Of a stretch of DNA of 47,634 bases, positions 1 to 9,255 are shown piece after piece. Source of the stretch: Synechococcus sp. AG-679-D13. GTDB lineage: Bacteria > Cyanobacteriota > Cyanobacteriia > PCC-6307 > Cyanobiaceae. The notes below the pieces were generated by a model that did not search any database, was not told the DNA's origin, and saw only the letters and a program-made list of their open reading frames with translations. The stretch spans positions 1-47,634 of the forward strand of contig QCUM01000015.1 of assembly GCA_003210735.1 (NCBI GenBank). Reading direction: 5' to 3'. Position 1 is the first letter of the stretch, and each line of letters starts with the position of its first letter. The position numbers and the translations under genes were made by a program.

Positions 1-126
1 GATCGGGTGATGGTGCTCTGGCCTCAAGCACTTGATCCAATGAGCAGCAGCGACCATGACCGACGGTTGCTGTACACGGCAATCACGCGAACCCGTGCCA
101 GCCTTGACCTGGTGACGGTGCCGTGA
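1..126 (+). CDS. recD: RecD-like exonuclease V alpha subunit, C-terminal end (partial)
   Basis: Only the last 41 codons are present; the gene begins left of the window. The reading frame from base 1 runs without interruption to TGA at 124-126 and contains LLYTAITRTR, which matches the helicase motif VI region at the C-terminus of RecD and other UvrD-type helicases, where the arginines contact ATP. RecD is the 5'-3' helicase subunit of the RecBCD recombination-repair nuclease. The short remaining piece cannot exclude another superfamily 1 helicase of the same type. The stop codon overlaps the start of the following cupin gene, which suggests cotranscription. Confidence 0.7.
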   Translation, partial: DRVMVLWPQALDPMSSSDHDRRLLYTAITRTRASLDLVTVP

Positions 127-467
127 TGCGGGTTGAGCGTCCCTGGGGTTGGTACGAAGAGCTCACTGAAGGCCCCGCCTACAAGGTGAAGCGACTGCTG
201 GTGCGGGCCGGTTGTCAGCTCTCACTCCAGCGACACCGCTACAGAAGTGAAAGCTGGACCGTGGTGGATGGGACGGGTGATCTGTTGTGCGGCGAGCAAT
301 GGCATCAAGCCCGTGCGGGGGTGATGCTGACGATCCCCCGCGGAGCCATTCATCGCGCCCGAGGTGGAGATCAAAATCTGGTCATTCTCGAAGTCCAGCA
401 CGGCGATGATTTGCGTGAGGACGACATCGAAAGACTGCAGGATGATTACGGCCGGGTGATAAATTGA
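126..467 (+). CDS. Cupin-type mannose-6-phosphate isomerase (type II PMI domain)
   Basis: A protein of about 113 residues that matches the stand-alone C-terminal cupin of type II phosphomannose isomerases: it opens with RVERPWGWYEEL, then shows cupin strands with QRHRYRSESW (metal-binding His and Glu region) and PRGAIHRA (second cupin motif). Such proteins interconvert mannose 6-phosphate and fructose 6-phosphate to feed GDP-mannose and polysaccharide synthesis in the cytosol. The ATG at 126 overlaps the TGA of the upstream recD-like gene; a GTG at 123 in the same frame is a less likely alternative. Family assignment is firm, but exact substrate activity of this short form is inferred. Confidence 0.8.
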   Translation: MRVERPWGWYEELTEGPAYKVKRLLVRAGCQLSLQRHRYRSESWTVVDGTGDLLCGEQWHQARAGVMLTIPRGAIHRARGGDQNLVILEVQHGDDLREDDIERLQDDYGRVIN

Positions 468-570
468 ACTCCAACCTTTGAAGCGTAGGCAACACAACCA
501 AGGCGCGATCTTCAATGATCCGGGTGGTTGTGAGCCTGATTTCAGAGATCAATCAGGCAAAGCCACTTCC

Positions 571-2349
571 ATGACTGAGCAGCAATTGCGCGGGGAGACC
601 CCGTGCGTCGTCGATCTGTCCGTTTCCACTCTGACGGAAAGCCCCGAAGCTGAGCTGTTCACCACCACGATCGAATCCACAACACCGGAATCCGGCTTCA
701 GTGGTTTCGGGTTCAGTGATGCGTTGCTCAAGACGCTGGCCGACAAGGGTTACACCGATCCATCTCCCATTCAGAAGGCGGCGTTCCCCGACCTGATGCT
801 CGGTCGTGACCTGGTGGGCCAGGCGCAGACGGGAACCGGTAAAACCGCAGCCTTTGCGCTGCCATTGCTCGAAAGGCTTCAGTCGGGTCAGAAAACACCA
901 CAGGTTCTGGTGTTGGCGCCGACCCGTGAGCTGGCCATGCAGGTGGCTGATTCGTTCAAGGCCTATGCCGCAGGCCATCCGCACCTGAAGGTGCTGGCGG
1001 TGTACGGCGGCTCCGATTTCCGCTCTCAGATCAGTGCCTTGCGGCGTGGCGTTGATGTGGTGGTGGGCACCCCCGGGCGGGTGATGGACCACATGCGCCA
1101 GGGCACCCTCGACACCTCTGGTCTTCGCAGCCTTGTGCTGGACGAAGCCGATGAGATGTTGCGGATGGGCTTCATCGACGACGTCGAATGGATCCTCGGC
1201 CAGTTGCCTGAGGAGCGTCAGGTGGTGCTGTTCTCGGCAACGATGCCGTCGGAGATACGCCGCCTTTCCAAGCGTTATCTCAAAGATCCTGCGGAAATAA
1301 CGATCCGCACAAAAGATCAGGAGGGTCGGCGCATTCGTCAGCGCTCCATCACCGTTCCGATGCCCCACAAGCTGGAGGCATTGCAGAGGGTGCTGGATGC
1401 CTGCGGAGGCGAAGGGGTAATTATCTTCACCCGCACCAAGGCCATCACGCTCACCGTTGCGGAAACCCTGGAGGCTGCCGGCCATCAGGTTGCTGTGCTC
1501 AACGGTGATGTGCCGCAGAATCAGCGGGAGCGCACCGTGGAACGGTTGCGCGCCGGCTCGGTCGACATCCTTGTGGCCACGGACGTTGCGGCCCGGGGTC
1601 TTGATGTGGACCGCATTGGAATGGTGATCAACTACGACATGCCGTTCGACGGCGAGGCCTATGTGCACCGCATCGGTCGCACCGGCCGTGCTGGTCGCAC
1701 CGGCGAGGCGGTTCTGTTCGTCACTCCGCGGGAACGGCGTTTCATCAACAATCTCGAGCGGGCCTCCGGCCAACCCATCGAGCCGATGGAGGTGCCCGGC
1801 AATACGGCGATCAACCAGGGGCGTCTGGACCGACTGCACAAACGTCTGGTGGAGGCGACCCAGCAACCGCGGGCCAATGCCGATGAAGAAGCCCTTCTAC
1901 AGGAGTTGTTGCAGCGGATCGGCACTGAACTTGAGCTGAGTTCCGAACAGCTGGCCTACGCCGCCCTCAGCCTGGCCATCGGCCCTGATCCCTTGCTGCG
2001 TCAGCAGGGCGATGACGACTGGATCCACAACAACCAACGCAGGGATCGTGACCGCGGCGAGCGTGGCGACCGTCGGGAGCGCCGCAACGATCGCCCGTCC
2101 CGCCCGCCGGAGGACAACATGCAGCGCTACCGCGTTGAAGTGGGTCATCGCGACCGGGTCAAGCCAGGCAACTTGGTGGGCGCAATCGCCGGTGAGACAG
2201 GCCTCCAGGGCCGACTGATCGGGCGCATCCAGATCTTTGACAATCACAGCCTGGTGGATCTACCTAAAGGCATGCCCGAGGATGTGTTCAACAACCTGCG
2301 GAGTCTTCGTGTGATGAACCGGGAGCTGCAGATCACAACGGCTACCTGA
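571..2349 (+). CDS. deaD: DEAD-box ATP-dependent RNA helicase (DeaD/CsdA type)
   Basis: A 592-residue RNA helicase. Motifs in order are AQTGTGKT (Walker A, about residues 85-92), PTRELA, TPGR, DEAD (about 191-194), SAT, ARGLD and HRIGRTGRAG. A charged Arg/Asp-rich linker (RDRDRGERGDRRERR) leads to a C-terminal DbpA-type RNA-binding fold that ends near ...NRELQI. Proteins of this architecture remodel structured RNA during ribosome assembly and mRNA decay, often in the cold. I chose ATG 571; the frame is open back to a TTG at 478 but those residues do not look like family sequence. Its stop overlaps the start of the next small gene, and an RRM protein follows, giving a small RNA-handling cluster. 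Confidence 0.93.
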   Translation: MTEQQLRGETPCVVDLSVSTLTESPEAELFTTTIESTTPESGFSGFGFSDALLKTLADKGYTDPSPIQKAAFPDLMLGRDLVGQAQTGTGKTAAFALPLLERLQSGQKTPQVLVLAPTRELAMQVADSFKAYAAGHPHLKVLAVYGGSDFRSQISALRRGVDVVVGTPGRVMDHMRQGTLDTSGLRSLVLDEADEMLRMGFIDDVEWILGQLPEERQVVLFSATMPSEIRRLSKRYLKDPAEITIRTKDQEGRRIRQRSITVPMPHKLEALQRVLDACGGEGVIIFTRTKAITLTVAETLEAAGHQVAVLNGDVPQNQRERTVERLRAGSVDILVATDVAARGLDVDRIGMVINYDMPFDGEAYVHRIGRTGRAGRTGEAVLFVTPRERRFINNLERASGQPIEPMEVPGNTAINQGRLDRLHKRLVEATQQPRANADEEALLQELLQRIGTELELSSEQLAYAALSLAIGPDPLLRQQGDDDWIHNNQRRDRDRGERGDRRERRNDRPSRPPEDNMQRYRVEVGHRDRVKPGNLVGAIAGETGLQGRLIGRIQIFDNHSLVDLPKGMPEDVFNNLRSLRVMNRELQITTAT

Positions 2350-2600
2350 TGCTCCCTCTGGCGCTGACTTTGCTTCTTTCAGCTGCACCAGCATCGACCC
2401 CTTCCTCAGACAACGGAATGATTCGCTCGTTCTGTTTGGTCGCGTTCAACGCGGCCATGGAAAGTGCTGGCAAAACACCTCCGGATGGCATGGGTGATTA
2501 CACCTGCAGCTGTTTCATGGAACGCCTGACGGGGGGTGCCGGAATCGAGGAGTCCCGCGCCCAATGCACGCAGGAAGCAGCGCGACGGTTTCCGGTTTGA
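2349..2600 (+). CDS. Small exported protein with four conserved-looking cysteines
   Basis: An 83-residue protein beginning with a hydrophobic leader (LPLALTLLLSAAPAS) that looks like a Sec signal peptide with cleavage near residue 16. The mature part has cysteines at about 29, 53, 55 and 73, including a CSC pair, which could form disulfides in the periplasm or thylakoid lumen. Its ATG overlaps the TGA of the RNA helicase, so translation is probably coupled. I do not recognise a named family; small exported proteins with a CSC and a later Cys are common in marine picocyanobacteria. Function unknown. Confidence 0.7.
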   Translation: MLPLALTLLLSAAPASTPSSDNGMIRSFCLVAFNAAMESAGKTPPDGMGDYTCSCFMERLTGGAGIEESRAQCTQEAARRFPV

Positions 2601-2605
2601 TGTTT

Positions 2606-2621
2606 GTCAGCCGATGCTGAC
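2606..2621 (+). other. Perfect 6-bp hairpin after the helicase operon
   Basis: GTCAGC, a 4-base loop CGAT, then GCTGAC, six bases after the stop of the small exported gene. No T-run follows, so it would be a weak intrinsic terminator at best; it may instead protect an mRNA 3' end. The rest of the gap to 2818 holds no gene that I can support and is probably the 5' leader of the RRM gene. Confidence 0.3.
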
Positions 2622-2818
2622 TGGATGATTTGGCCGGTTCTGCATCGCAATCGATTGGATTGCTGCCCTCCGTGGCACTCCTTGCGATTGCTTCCATTTC
2701 CTGTGTCGTTTCTTGCTTCTGCCCTGTAACGTCGATGGGTTCACGCCTGACCACCGGCCCCATCCGCACTGTCGGAACCGGCTCACGCGATTAAGCCCAT
2801 CCAACGGTTCCACGGTCC

Positions 2819-3112
2819 ATGACCATCTACATCGGCAATCTTTCGTTCCAGGCGGAACAAGAGCATCTGGTTGACCTCTTCAACGAATACGGCGAGGTCA
2901 AAAACTGCAGTCTTCCCCTGGATCGTGAAACCGGCCGGAAACGTGGTTTCGCTTTCGTTGAAATGGCCAGCGATGAAGAAGAGCAAAAAGCAATCGACGA
3001 CCTTCAGGACGTGGAGTGGATGGGCCGCATGATTCGCGTCAGCAAGGCCACACCAAGAGAGCGCAGCGGTGGGCCTCGTGGCGGCGGCGGTGGCGGTGGA
3101 TACCGCGGCTGA
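2819..3112 (+). CDS. RRM RNA-binding protein with Gly-rich tail (Rbp type)
   Basis: A 97-residue protein made of one RNA recognition motif: RNP2 is IYIGNL at the N-terminus and RNP1 is RGFAFVEM near residues 42-49. A short Arg/Gly tail (GGPRGGGGGGGYRG) follows. This is the cyanobacterial Rbp family of cold- or stress-related single-RRM proteins, some of which help target mRNAs to thylakoid membranes. It stands alone after a 218-base gap, consistent with its own promoter and a long leader, as is usual for cold-regulated rbp genes, though no promoter is asserted here. Position next to a DEAD-box helicase supports a shared RNA-chaperone theme. Confidence 0.92.
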   Translation: MTIYIGNLSFQAEQEHLVDLFNEYGEVKNCSLPLDRETGRKRGFAFVEMASDEEEQKAIDDLQDVEWMGRMIRVSKATPRERSGGPRGGGGGGGYRG

Positions 3113-3192
3113 AGCGTTCAACTGAGCGCCTTCCGCCCATGGCTCCTGTTCGGTTTTGACGCCCTTTGTGTGCGTCTTCAGGTTCAAAAACC

Positions 3193-4998
3193 GTGAAGGA
3201 TCCAACCCCTAAAACACGCTTCGAACAGCCGTCTCCACTGCGGCGATTGCTGGTGCATCTGGCACCTCAGCGACGTTTGGTGTTGGCGGCCGCGGCATGT
3301 TCGCTGCTCAACAAGCTGTTTGATCTGGCGCCACCGGCTCTGATCGGTCTGGCGGTTGATGTGGTGGTGCGAGGTCAGCAGTCGCTGCTGGCGGGTTTCG
3401 GACTGGCGACCGTGGCCCAGCAGCTCTGGATGCTGGCCCTGCTCACCTTTGTGATCTGGGCGGCTGAATCGCTGTTCGAATATCTCTACGACGTGCTCTG
3501 GCGCAATTTGGCTCAGATCACGCAGCATCGTTTGCGTTTGGAGGCCTACGACCATCTCCAGCAGCTGGAACTTGCCTTCTTCGAGCAGGACAGCAGCGGC
3601 CGGTTGATGACCGTGTTGAACGACGACATCAATCAACTGGAGCGTTTTCTCGATCGTGGTGCCAACCAGATCCTGCAGTTGATCACCACCGTGCTTGTGG
3701 TGGGCATCGGCATGGCGGTGGTGGCACCGGAGGTGGCGGTGTTTGCGTATCTGCCAATCCCGGTGATCCTTTGGGGGTCGCTGCGCTTTCAGCACCAACT
3801 GGCCCCCCGCTATCGGGAGGTGCGTGCCTGCGCCGGAGACCTGGCATCCCGCCTGGCCAACAATCTCGGAGGCATGCTCACGATCAAGAGCTTCACTGCG
3901 GAAGCACTGGAGCTTGAACAGCTCAGCCGTGAAAGCCAGGCCTATCGCAGCAGCAATGCCAGGGCCATCCGCCTGTCGGCGGCCTTCATCCCGTTGATTC
4001 GCTTCGCGATCCTGTTCGCCTTCCTGTCGATCCTGCTGGTGGGGGGCTTTCAGGCCCTCAACGGCCAGTTGCCTGTAGCCACCTACAGCGTGATGGTGTT
4101 CATCACCCAACGTCTGCTGTGGCCGCTCACCGCCCTGGGTCGAACGCTGGATGAATACCAGCGATCGATGGCTTCCGCCAAACGGGTGTTGGATCTGATC
4201 GATACGCCAATCACCATTCGCAGCGGCCCCACAGCCTTGAATCTCCAGCTTGTGCAGGGTGAGGTGCGTTTTGAAGCAGTGCACTTTGCCTACTCGCAGC
4301 GCCTGCCGCTGTTGCAGGGCTTCGATCTGGTGGTGCCGGCGGGAGCCACTGTTGGGATCGTCGGCGCCACCGGCTCTGGCAAAAGCACTGTGGTCAAATT
4401 GCTGCTGCGTCTGTACGAGCACCAGAAGGGCCGCATTCTTCTCGATGGCCGCCCGATCGAGCAGTTGCAGCTGCAGGATTTGCGCCGAGCCATCGCCCTG
4501 GTCAGTCAGGACGTCTACTTATTCCACGGCACCGTTGCCGAGAACATTGCCTACGGCGTTAGCCATCCACAGCGTGATGCCATTCAACGGGCGGCACAGC
4601 TGGCGGAGGTTGCTGGGTTCATCGACACCCTGCCGGATGGTTACGACACGGTGGTGGGGGAGCGGGGTCAACGCCTCTCCGGTGGTCAACGGCAGCGCAT
4701 CGCCCTGGCTCGCGCGATCCTCAAGGATGCGCCGGTTCTGGTGCTCGATGAAGCAACCGCCGCCGTTGACAACGACACCGAAGCGGCGATCCAGCGGTCC
4801 CTGGAGCAGATCACCCGTGATCGCACCACGGTGGTGATCGCCCATCGCCTGAGCACCGTGCGTCATGCGGATCGGATCGTGGTGATGGACTCCGGTCGCA
4901 TCGTTGAGCAGGGCACCCATGAATCCCTGTTGAACCTCGGCGGCGTCTACGCCAATCTCTGGCGGGTGCAGGCTGGCGAGGGTTCTATCGCTTCCTGA
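3193..4998 (+). CDS. ABC exporter, fused membrane and ATPase domains
   Basis: A half-transporter of about 601 residues. The N-terminal half is a six-helix type I exporter domain; the C-terminal half is an ATPase with Walker A GATGSGKST (about 391-399), signature RLSGGQ (about 494-499), Walker B VLVLDEATAAVD and the switch His in IAHRLST. Proteins of this MsbA/HlyB-like class act as dimers in the cytoplasmic membrane and export lipids, peptides or drugs. The substrate cannot be told from sequence. The start is uncertain: GTG 3193 is used, but a TTG at 3166 is in frame and neither has a clear ribosome binding site. Confidence 0.88.
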   Translation: MKDPTPKTRFEQPSPLRRLLVHLAPQRRLVLAAAACSLLNKLFDLAPPALIGLAVDVVVRGQQSLLAGFGLATVAQQLWMLALLTFVIWAAESLFEYLYDVLWRNLAQITQHRLRLEAYDHLQQLELAFFEQDSSGRLMTVLNDDINQLERFLDRGANQILQLITTVLVVGIGMAVVAPEVAVFAYLPIPVILWGSLRFQHQLAPRYREVRACAGDLASRLANNLGGMLTIKSFTAEALELEQLSRESQAYRSSNARAIRLSAAFIPLIRFAILFAFLSILLVGGFQALNGQLPVATYSVMVFITQRLLWPLTALGRTLDEYQRSMASAKRVLDLIDTPITIRSGPTALNLQLVQGEVRFEAVHFAYSQRLPLLQGFDLVVPAGATVGIVGATGSGKSTVVKLLLRLYEHQKGRILLDGRPIEQLQLQDLRRAIALVSQDVYLFHGTVAENIAYGVSHPQRDAIQRAAQLAEVAGFIDTLPDGYDTVVGERGQRLSGGQRQRIALARAILKDAPVLVLDEATAAVDNDTEAAIQRSLEQITRDRTTVVIAHRLSTVRHADRIVVMDSGRIVEQGTHESLLNLGGVYANLWRVQAGEGSIAS

Positions 4999-5058
4999 AG
5001 CAGTCGTTGTGAGCTGACCTTTCCCGCAGCATGCTTGAGGGCATTCGGCCTTGTTCCG

Positions 5059-7158
5059 ATGGCGATGCAGGCCTCGCTTGAGCATGTGATGCATCACCCG
5101 CTTGGGGTGTTTGCACTGCTGGTGGGCATCAGTGCTGCGGTGCCACCGCTGATCCGGCGCTGCGGCCTTCCCGATCTGGTGGGATTGCTGCTGGCCGGTG
5201 TGCTGGTGGGTCCCCATGGCCTCGGCTGGGTGGAGAGCGGCAGCGAAACGGTGCAGTTGCTCTCGGATCTCGGCGCGGTGTATCTGCTGTTCACCATGGG
5301 GTTGGAGATCGACCTGGAGGAGTTCAACCGGGTCAAACGCCGCTCCTTTGTTTACGGGTTGCTGATCCTGCTGATCGGTGTCAGCACTGGTGTGGGGATT
5401 GGATTGCTGGCGGGATTCACTTCGGTGTCCTGTCTGTTGCTGGGAGCGCTGATGGCGACGCACACGCCGCTTGGCTATCCGATTGTGCGCAGTTACGGCG
5501 CTCAGAAGGATGAGTCGGTCGTGGTGAGTGTGGGCAGCACGATCTTCACCGACATCGTTGCCCTGTTGCTGCTGGCAGTTGGGCTGGGTCTGGGCCAGGG
5601 GGATCTCAGCGGTTTCGGCCTTGGTCTGCTGCTGCTTCGCATCGGTTTGTTCGCTGTGCTGGTGGTGCTTGGGATCCGCTGGCTGGGGAAGCGGCTCGTG
5701 CTCCAGGGCATCAATGATGAGAACCGAATGGTGCTGGCGGTGCTGGTGGCGCTGTTCCTGGCTTCCCTGGGAGCGGAGCTTGCCGGTGTGGAGAAGATCG
5801 TCGGCGCGTTTCTGGCCGGGCTTGCGGTGAATTCCGTTTTGCCGGAAGGGCGGGTGAAGGAGCAGGTGATCTTTATCGGTGGGGTGCTGTTCATTCCGAT
5901 CTTCTTCATCGACCTTGGCCTGCTGCTGGATGTGGGCAGCCTTGGCGCCAGCCTGAGCAACTTTCAGTTCACGGCTCTGTTGCTGGTGGGTGCCGTTGGG
6001 GGAAAGGGTTTGGCCTCCTGGATCAGCGGTGCTCTGTTCGGATACCGCAGCTCCCAGATCCTGATGATGTGGTCGCTGACCATGCCCAAGGTGGCTGCAA
6101 CGCTGGCCACGGCGTTCATCGGGTTTCAGGCCGGGCTGCTGAACCAGATGGTGCTCAATGCCGTGCTGGCTGTGATGGTGGTCACGGCCACCCTGGGGCC
6201 GATCCTCACGGAGCGTTCTGTCACCCGGCTGAATGAGCCGAAAAAGAACCAGTTGCCCGCCAGTTTCGGAGAAGAGGCGTTCTCGGGGGATGGAGGAAGC
6301 GAGGTGGTGCAGCGACCGTTGCGCATCGTCGTTCCCGTGGCCAACCCCAGCACGGAACAGGGTCTGTTGCAGATCGCGGCCCGGCTGGTGCGGGGCTCAT
6401 CCGGCGGCCAGGGTTTGCTGTTGCCTTTGGCGATGGTGAACCCCAGCCTGGAAGAGCTGCGTGGTGGTTTGAACCGTGCTGTGTCGGCTGCCCGCAGCCG
6501 TTTGAGCACCGCTGAAGCGATCGGTGCTGATCTGGCTGTACCCACCCGCAGCCTGTTGCGCCTGGATGAAGACATCGCTGGGGGAATGAGTCGTACGGCG
6601 ATCGAGCAGGCTGCGGATCTCCTGCTGGTGGGCGCTGGCCGCAGCGATCAGCTGCGGGCCTGGTTGATGGGTGATCTGATCGATGGCGTCTGCCGCACCG
6701 CCCATTGCCCTGTGGTGGTGGTGAATCCGGGGCGTCAGCCGCAGGCGCCACTGCATCGGATTCTGGTGCCGATCAAGGATCTATCCGCCAGTGCGCGCGA
6801 ACAGGTGGAGCTCGCGTTGCGGGTGATCAACAGCGCCGATGAAAACCAGCGCACCCGGATCACGCTGTTCCACGTTCACGATCCCCGCTTCAGTGGTCAG
6901 GACCGTCGCTGGATGGAGGATCAGTTGATCCGCTGGCGACCGGCGGGGATTCCAGCTGAACGGTTTCACATCGTGATCGTGCGAGGGCCAGGCATCGATG
7001 GCTCCATTCATCGGCTCAGCCGAGACCATGATCTGGTGATCCTGCGCACCCAGAGGCGACGGGTGGCTGGACTGCCGATCCCCGGCAGTGACCGCACCAG
7101 CAAGCTGATCAGCCAGTTGCCCTGCGCTTCGATGATGATCAGCGATCCGCTGGTCTGA
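5059..7158 (+). CDS. CPA2 cation:proton antiporter with C-terminal UspA-type domains
   Basis: About 699 residues. The first 385 or so carry around twelve hydrophobic helices with the pattern of Kef/NapA-type antiporters (GLLLAGVLVGP, LFTMGLEIDL, VGAFLAGLAVNS). The remaining 300 are soluble and contain two universal-stress-like folds; the first ends in ADLLLVGAGRSDQ...CPVVVVNPG, the second in HDLVILRTQ...PCASMMI. CPA2 proteins exchange Na+ or K+ for H+ across the cytoplasmic or thylakoid membrane, and the UspA part may sense nucleotide. ATG 5059 is chosen; an in-frame TTG lies at 5035 and a second ATG at 5065. The ion carried is not determined. Confidence 0.85.
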   Translation: MAMQASLEHVMHHPLGVFALLVGISAAVPPLIRRCGLPDLVGLLLAGVLVGPHGLGWVESGSETVQLLSDLGAVYLLFTMGLEIDLEEFNRVKRRSFVYGLLILLIGVSTGVGIGLLAGFTSVSCLLLGALMATHTPLGYPIVRSYGAQKDESVVVSVGSTIFTDIVALLLLAVGLGLGQGDLSGFGLGLLLLRIGLFAVLVVLGIRWLGKRLVLQGINDENRMVLAVLVALFLASLGAELAGVEKIVGAFLAGLAVNSVLPEGRVKEQVIFIGGVLFIPIFFIDLGLLLDVGSLGASLSNFQFTALLLVGAVGGKGLASWISGALFGYRSSQILMMWSLTMPKVAATLATAFIGFQAGLLNQMVLNAVLAVMVVTATLGPILTERSVTRLNEPKKNQLPASFGEEAFSGDGGSEVVQRPLRIVVPVANPSTEQGLLQIAARLVRGSSGGQGLLLPLAMVNPSLEELRGGLNRAVSAARSRLSTAEAIGADLAVPTRSLLRLDEDIAGGMSRTAIEQAADLLLVGAGRSDQLRAWLMGDLIDGVCRTAHCPVVVVNPGRQPQAPLHRILVPIKDLSASAREQVELALRVINSADENQRTRITLFHVHDPRFSGQDRRWMEDQLIRWRPAGIPAERFHIVIVRGPGIDGSIHRLSRDHDLVILRTQRRRVAGLPIPGSDRTSKLISQLPCASMMISDPLV

Positions 7159-7175
7159 GGTGGTTAGCTGGAGCC

Positions 7176-7982
7176 ATGGCTTCATTGCTGCAACAGCTCC
7201 GTCGGCGTCCGCTCTGGCAGCTGTGCGGTTTGGGTCTGGGTGCCGGGTTGTTGCTGTCGGTGTCGGTTCAGCTGGTCGGTCCCTGGTTGGGGAGGCTGGG
7301 CGGCCCCGGTGATGTGGTGGTGCTCGGCCGAGATGCGGTTGGCAGCAATTCGGACACGATCTTCACGCTGCGGGTGCAGCGTGGTGTGACCCGGATCACA
7401 CAGATTCCGCGAGACAGCTACATCAATTCCGATGGTTGGGGTGAGATGAAGATCAATGGATTGCTGGCGCTCGGTGGTCCGGAGGCGGTGGAACGGGAGC
7501 TGACGCGGTTGATGAATCGGCCTGTGCGTCGCCACATCGTGGTGAAACTGGATGCATTGCCGCGGTTGGCGGATCTGGTGGGGGGCATCGAGGTGGATGT
7601 TCCCAAGCGGATGTATTACATGGATCGCAGCCAGAACCTGCAGATCGATCTGCAGCCTGGGCGGCAGATTCTGCGTGGCCGTGAACTCACAGGTTTTCTG
7701 CGTTGGCGCAGTGATACCAAGGGTGATCTGGGGCGTTTGGAGCGGCAGAAGCTGGCGATTGATGGATTGGTGGATCGCCTCAAGCAACCTCAGAATTTGG
7801 TGCGCTTACCGCAACTGATTGCTGCTTCAGCTCCTTACTTACAGACGGATCTCGGACCACTGGAGCTGGTGCAGTTGGCTCAGGCCCTGACCAGTCGTGA
7901 TCTGAGCACAGAACAATTGAAGGCACGACCGTTTCAGAAGGGTGGTATCAGTTATCTGGAGACCACCTGGTCGAGTCGGTGA
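7176..7982 (+). CDS. LytR-CpsA-Psr (LCP) family phosphotransferase
   Basis: A 268-residue membrane-anchored protein: one N-terminal transmembrane helix (about 13-37), then an LCP domain. Conserved features are the IPRDS strand (Arg79, Asp80), GGIEVDVP, and a C-terminal FLRWRSDTKGDLGRLERQ segment corresponding to the family motif of Arg-x-Arg followed by GDxxRxxRQ. LCP enzymes transfer polyprenyl-linked glycopolymers to peptidoglycan or other acceptors outside the membrane. The ATG lies 17 bases after the antiporter stop, so the two may be cotranscribed. A second, more degenerate LCP-like protein is encoded at 45155-46114 in this window. Confidence 0.85.
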   Translation: MASLLQQLRRRPLWQLCGLGLGAGLLLSVSVQLVGPWLGRLGGPGDVVVLGRDAVGSNSDTIFTLRVQRGVTRITQIPRDSYINSDGWGEMKINGLLALGGPEAVERELTRLMNRPVRRHIVVKLDALPRLADLVGGIEVDVPKRMYYMDRSQNLQIDLQPGRQILRGRELTGFLRWRSDTKGDLGRLERQKLAIDGLVDRLKQPQNLVRLPQLIAASAPYLQTDLGPLELVQLAQALTSRDLSTEQLKARPFQKGGISYLETTWSSR

Positions 7983-7986
7983 TGAC

Positions 7987-8541
7987 TCAAATCAACAAAT
8001 TCAGTGAGCGCACGACGCGGCCGCAGAGGTCCTGCACCTTCTCCCAGCGATCTTCGTTGACGCTGGTGGCCAGGGTGTAAAGCCGGCCCCGATCAACGAC
8101 CACCGTGGCCAGTTCATGGCGATCACGATCTTCCAGGTGCACCGCATATTCCAGGTCATAGAAGGTGTGGTTGTTCACCTCTCGCTCGTTGGCTTCAACC
8201 AGTTCTGCTGTGCGGCCGCTGCCCGCGGTGGCGATCACCTCACGCCGCAGTCGTTCACCTACAGCCACAGCACTGCCGAGCTCGGTGAGCTCATTCTCTT
8301 CGTTCACGTTGTTGATCATCAAACTCACGGTTTCATCGCTGTGGATCAGGTCGTGAAACACCACCCGAGGGCCATTGCTCACCTGCACCTGGGTCCAGCC
8401 CGTTGGGTACAGAAACGCAAACCGCCCATCAGGACTTTGATAAGACTGCAAGCCGGCCGTTGGTCCCGCCGCACAGGCTCCTAATGCCAGTGCCAGTACA
8501 CCCAACAGAAGTGTGCGGGAGAGGGAACGGATCAGCTGCAT
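7987..8541 (-). CDS. PsbP-like thylakoid lipoprotein (CyanoP/PsbP domain)
   Basis: A 184-residue protein with a lipoprotein signal: a hydrophobic stretch then LALGAC, giving a lipidated Cys at residue 23. The mature part has the PsbP fold signature: [16 protein letters not shown] at the start, VVFHDLI...ETVSLMI, a long helix with [11 protein letters not shown], and [22 protein letters not shown]. CyanoP proteins sit on the lumenal side of thylakoids and assist photosystem II assembly; this may be CyanoP itself or a PsbP-like paralogue. An in-frame ATG at 8613 would add residues ahead of the signal peptide and is rejected. It converges on the LCP gene with only 4 bases between stops, and its start faces recR. 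Confidence 0.87.
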   Translation of the reverse strand: MQLIRSLSRTLLLGVLALALGACAAGPTAGLQSYQSPDGRFAFLYPTGWTQVQVSNGPRVVFHDLIHSDETVSLMINNVNEENELTELGSAVAVGERLRREVIATAGSGRTAELVEANEREVNNHTFYDLEYAVHLEDRDRHELATVVVDRGRLYTLATSVNEDRWEKVQDLCGRVVRSLNLLI

Positions 8542-9199
8542 CAGAACCGGTTCGAATCGAAGCATTCTGCCTAGAGTCCGTTCCATCGGCGGAAGATCAC
8601 TGAGCGGCTTCACTCGACCGTTGGCCCGGCTGATCGATCAGTTTGAACGCCTGCCCGGCATCGGGCCGAGAACCGCCCAGCGTCTGGCCCTCCATCTGCT
8701 CAATCAGCCGGAGGAGCAGATCCATCAGTTTTCTGATGCGTTGCTGGCCGCCCGCACTCAGGTGGGCCAGTGCCAAACCTGTTTTCACCTTTCCGCTGAA
8801 CCGGAATGCGAGATCTGCCGCAACCTTGAACGCCGTAACGGCCTGGTTTGCGTGGTGTCCGATTCGAGGGATCTGTTGGCGCTGGAGCGCACCCGGGAAT
8901 TTCAGGGGCGCTATCACGTGCTCGGTGGCTTGATTTCGCCAATGGACGGCATTGGCCCTGAGCTACTCAAGGTGACCCCCCTCGTGGAACGGATCAACCG
9001 TGAGGAGGTCACGGAGGTGATCCTTGCGCTCACCCCGAGTGTGGAAGGCGATACCACCAGCCTTTACCTGGCCCGCTTGCTCAAGCCCTTCTGTTCGGTG
9101 AGCCGGATCGCCTACGGCCTGCCGATGGGCAGTGAACTGGAATATGCCGACGAGGTCACCCTCAGTCGTGCCCTGGAGGGGCGTCGCCCAGTGGATTGA
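8513..9199 (+). CDS. recR: Recombination protein RecR
   Basis: RecR acts with RecF and RecO to load RecA at gapped DNA. The protein shows the helix-hairpin-helix [17 protein letters not shown], a four-cysteine zinc site (CQTC...CEIC), and a Toprim domain beginning [14 protein letters not shown]. The ORF is open from a GTG at 8513 (228 residues), but family-like sequence starts only near 8600-8621. Possible true starts are a CTG at 8600, with a GGAAG five bases upstream, or a TTG at 8621. The GTG start would overlap the 5' end of the opposite PsbP-like gene by 29 bases. The gene is sound; the start is not. Confidence 0.9.
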   Translation: MRERERISCIRTGSNRSILPRVRSIGGRSLSGFTRPLARLIDQFERLPGIGPRTAQRLALHLLNQPEEQIHQFSDALLAARTQVGQCQTCFHLSAEPECEICRNLERRNGLVCVVSDSRDLLALERTREFQGRYHVLGGLISPMDGIGPELLKVTPLVERINREEVTEVILALTPSVEGDTTSLYLARLLKPFCSVSRIAYGLPMGSELEYADEVTLSRALEGRRPVD

Positions 9200-9255
9200 A
9201 CTGCACAACCCGTTCTGGTTTTTTCTGATCAGAATTGGTCAGGTGTTCTGCGTGG

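Noticed and set aside
553..1866. Long minus-strand open frame opposite the DEAD-box helicase
   Set aside because: It is antisense to a gene with complete family motifs and its own residues are low-likelihood (His/Arg/Gln-rich shadow composition).
3184..4422. Long minus-strand open frame opposite the ABC exporter
   Set aside because: Shadow of the ABC gene; no domain in its translation, only His/Gln-rich sequence.
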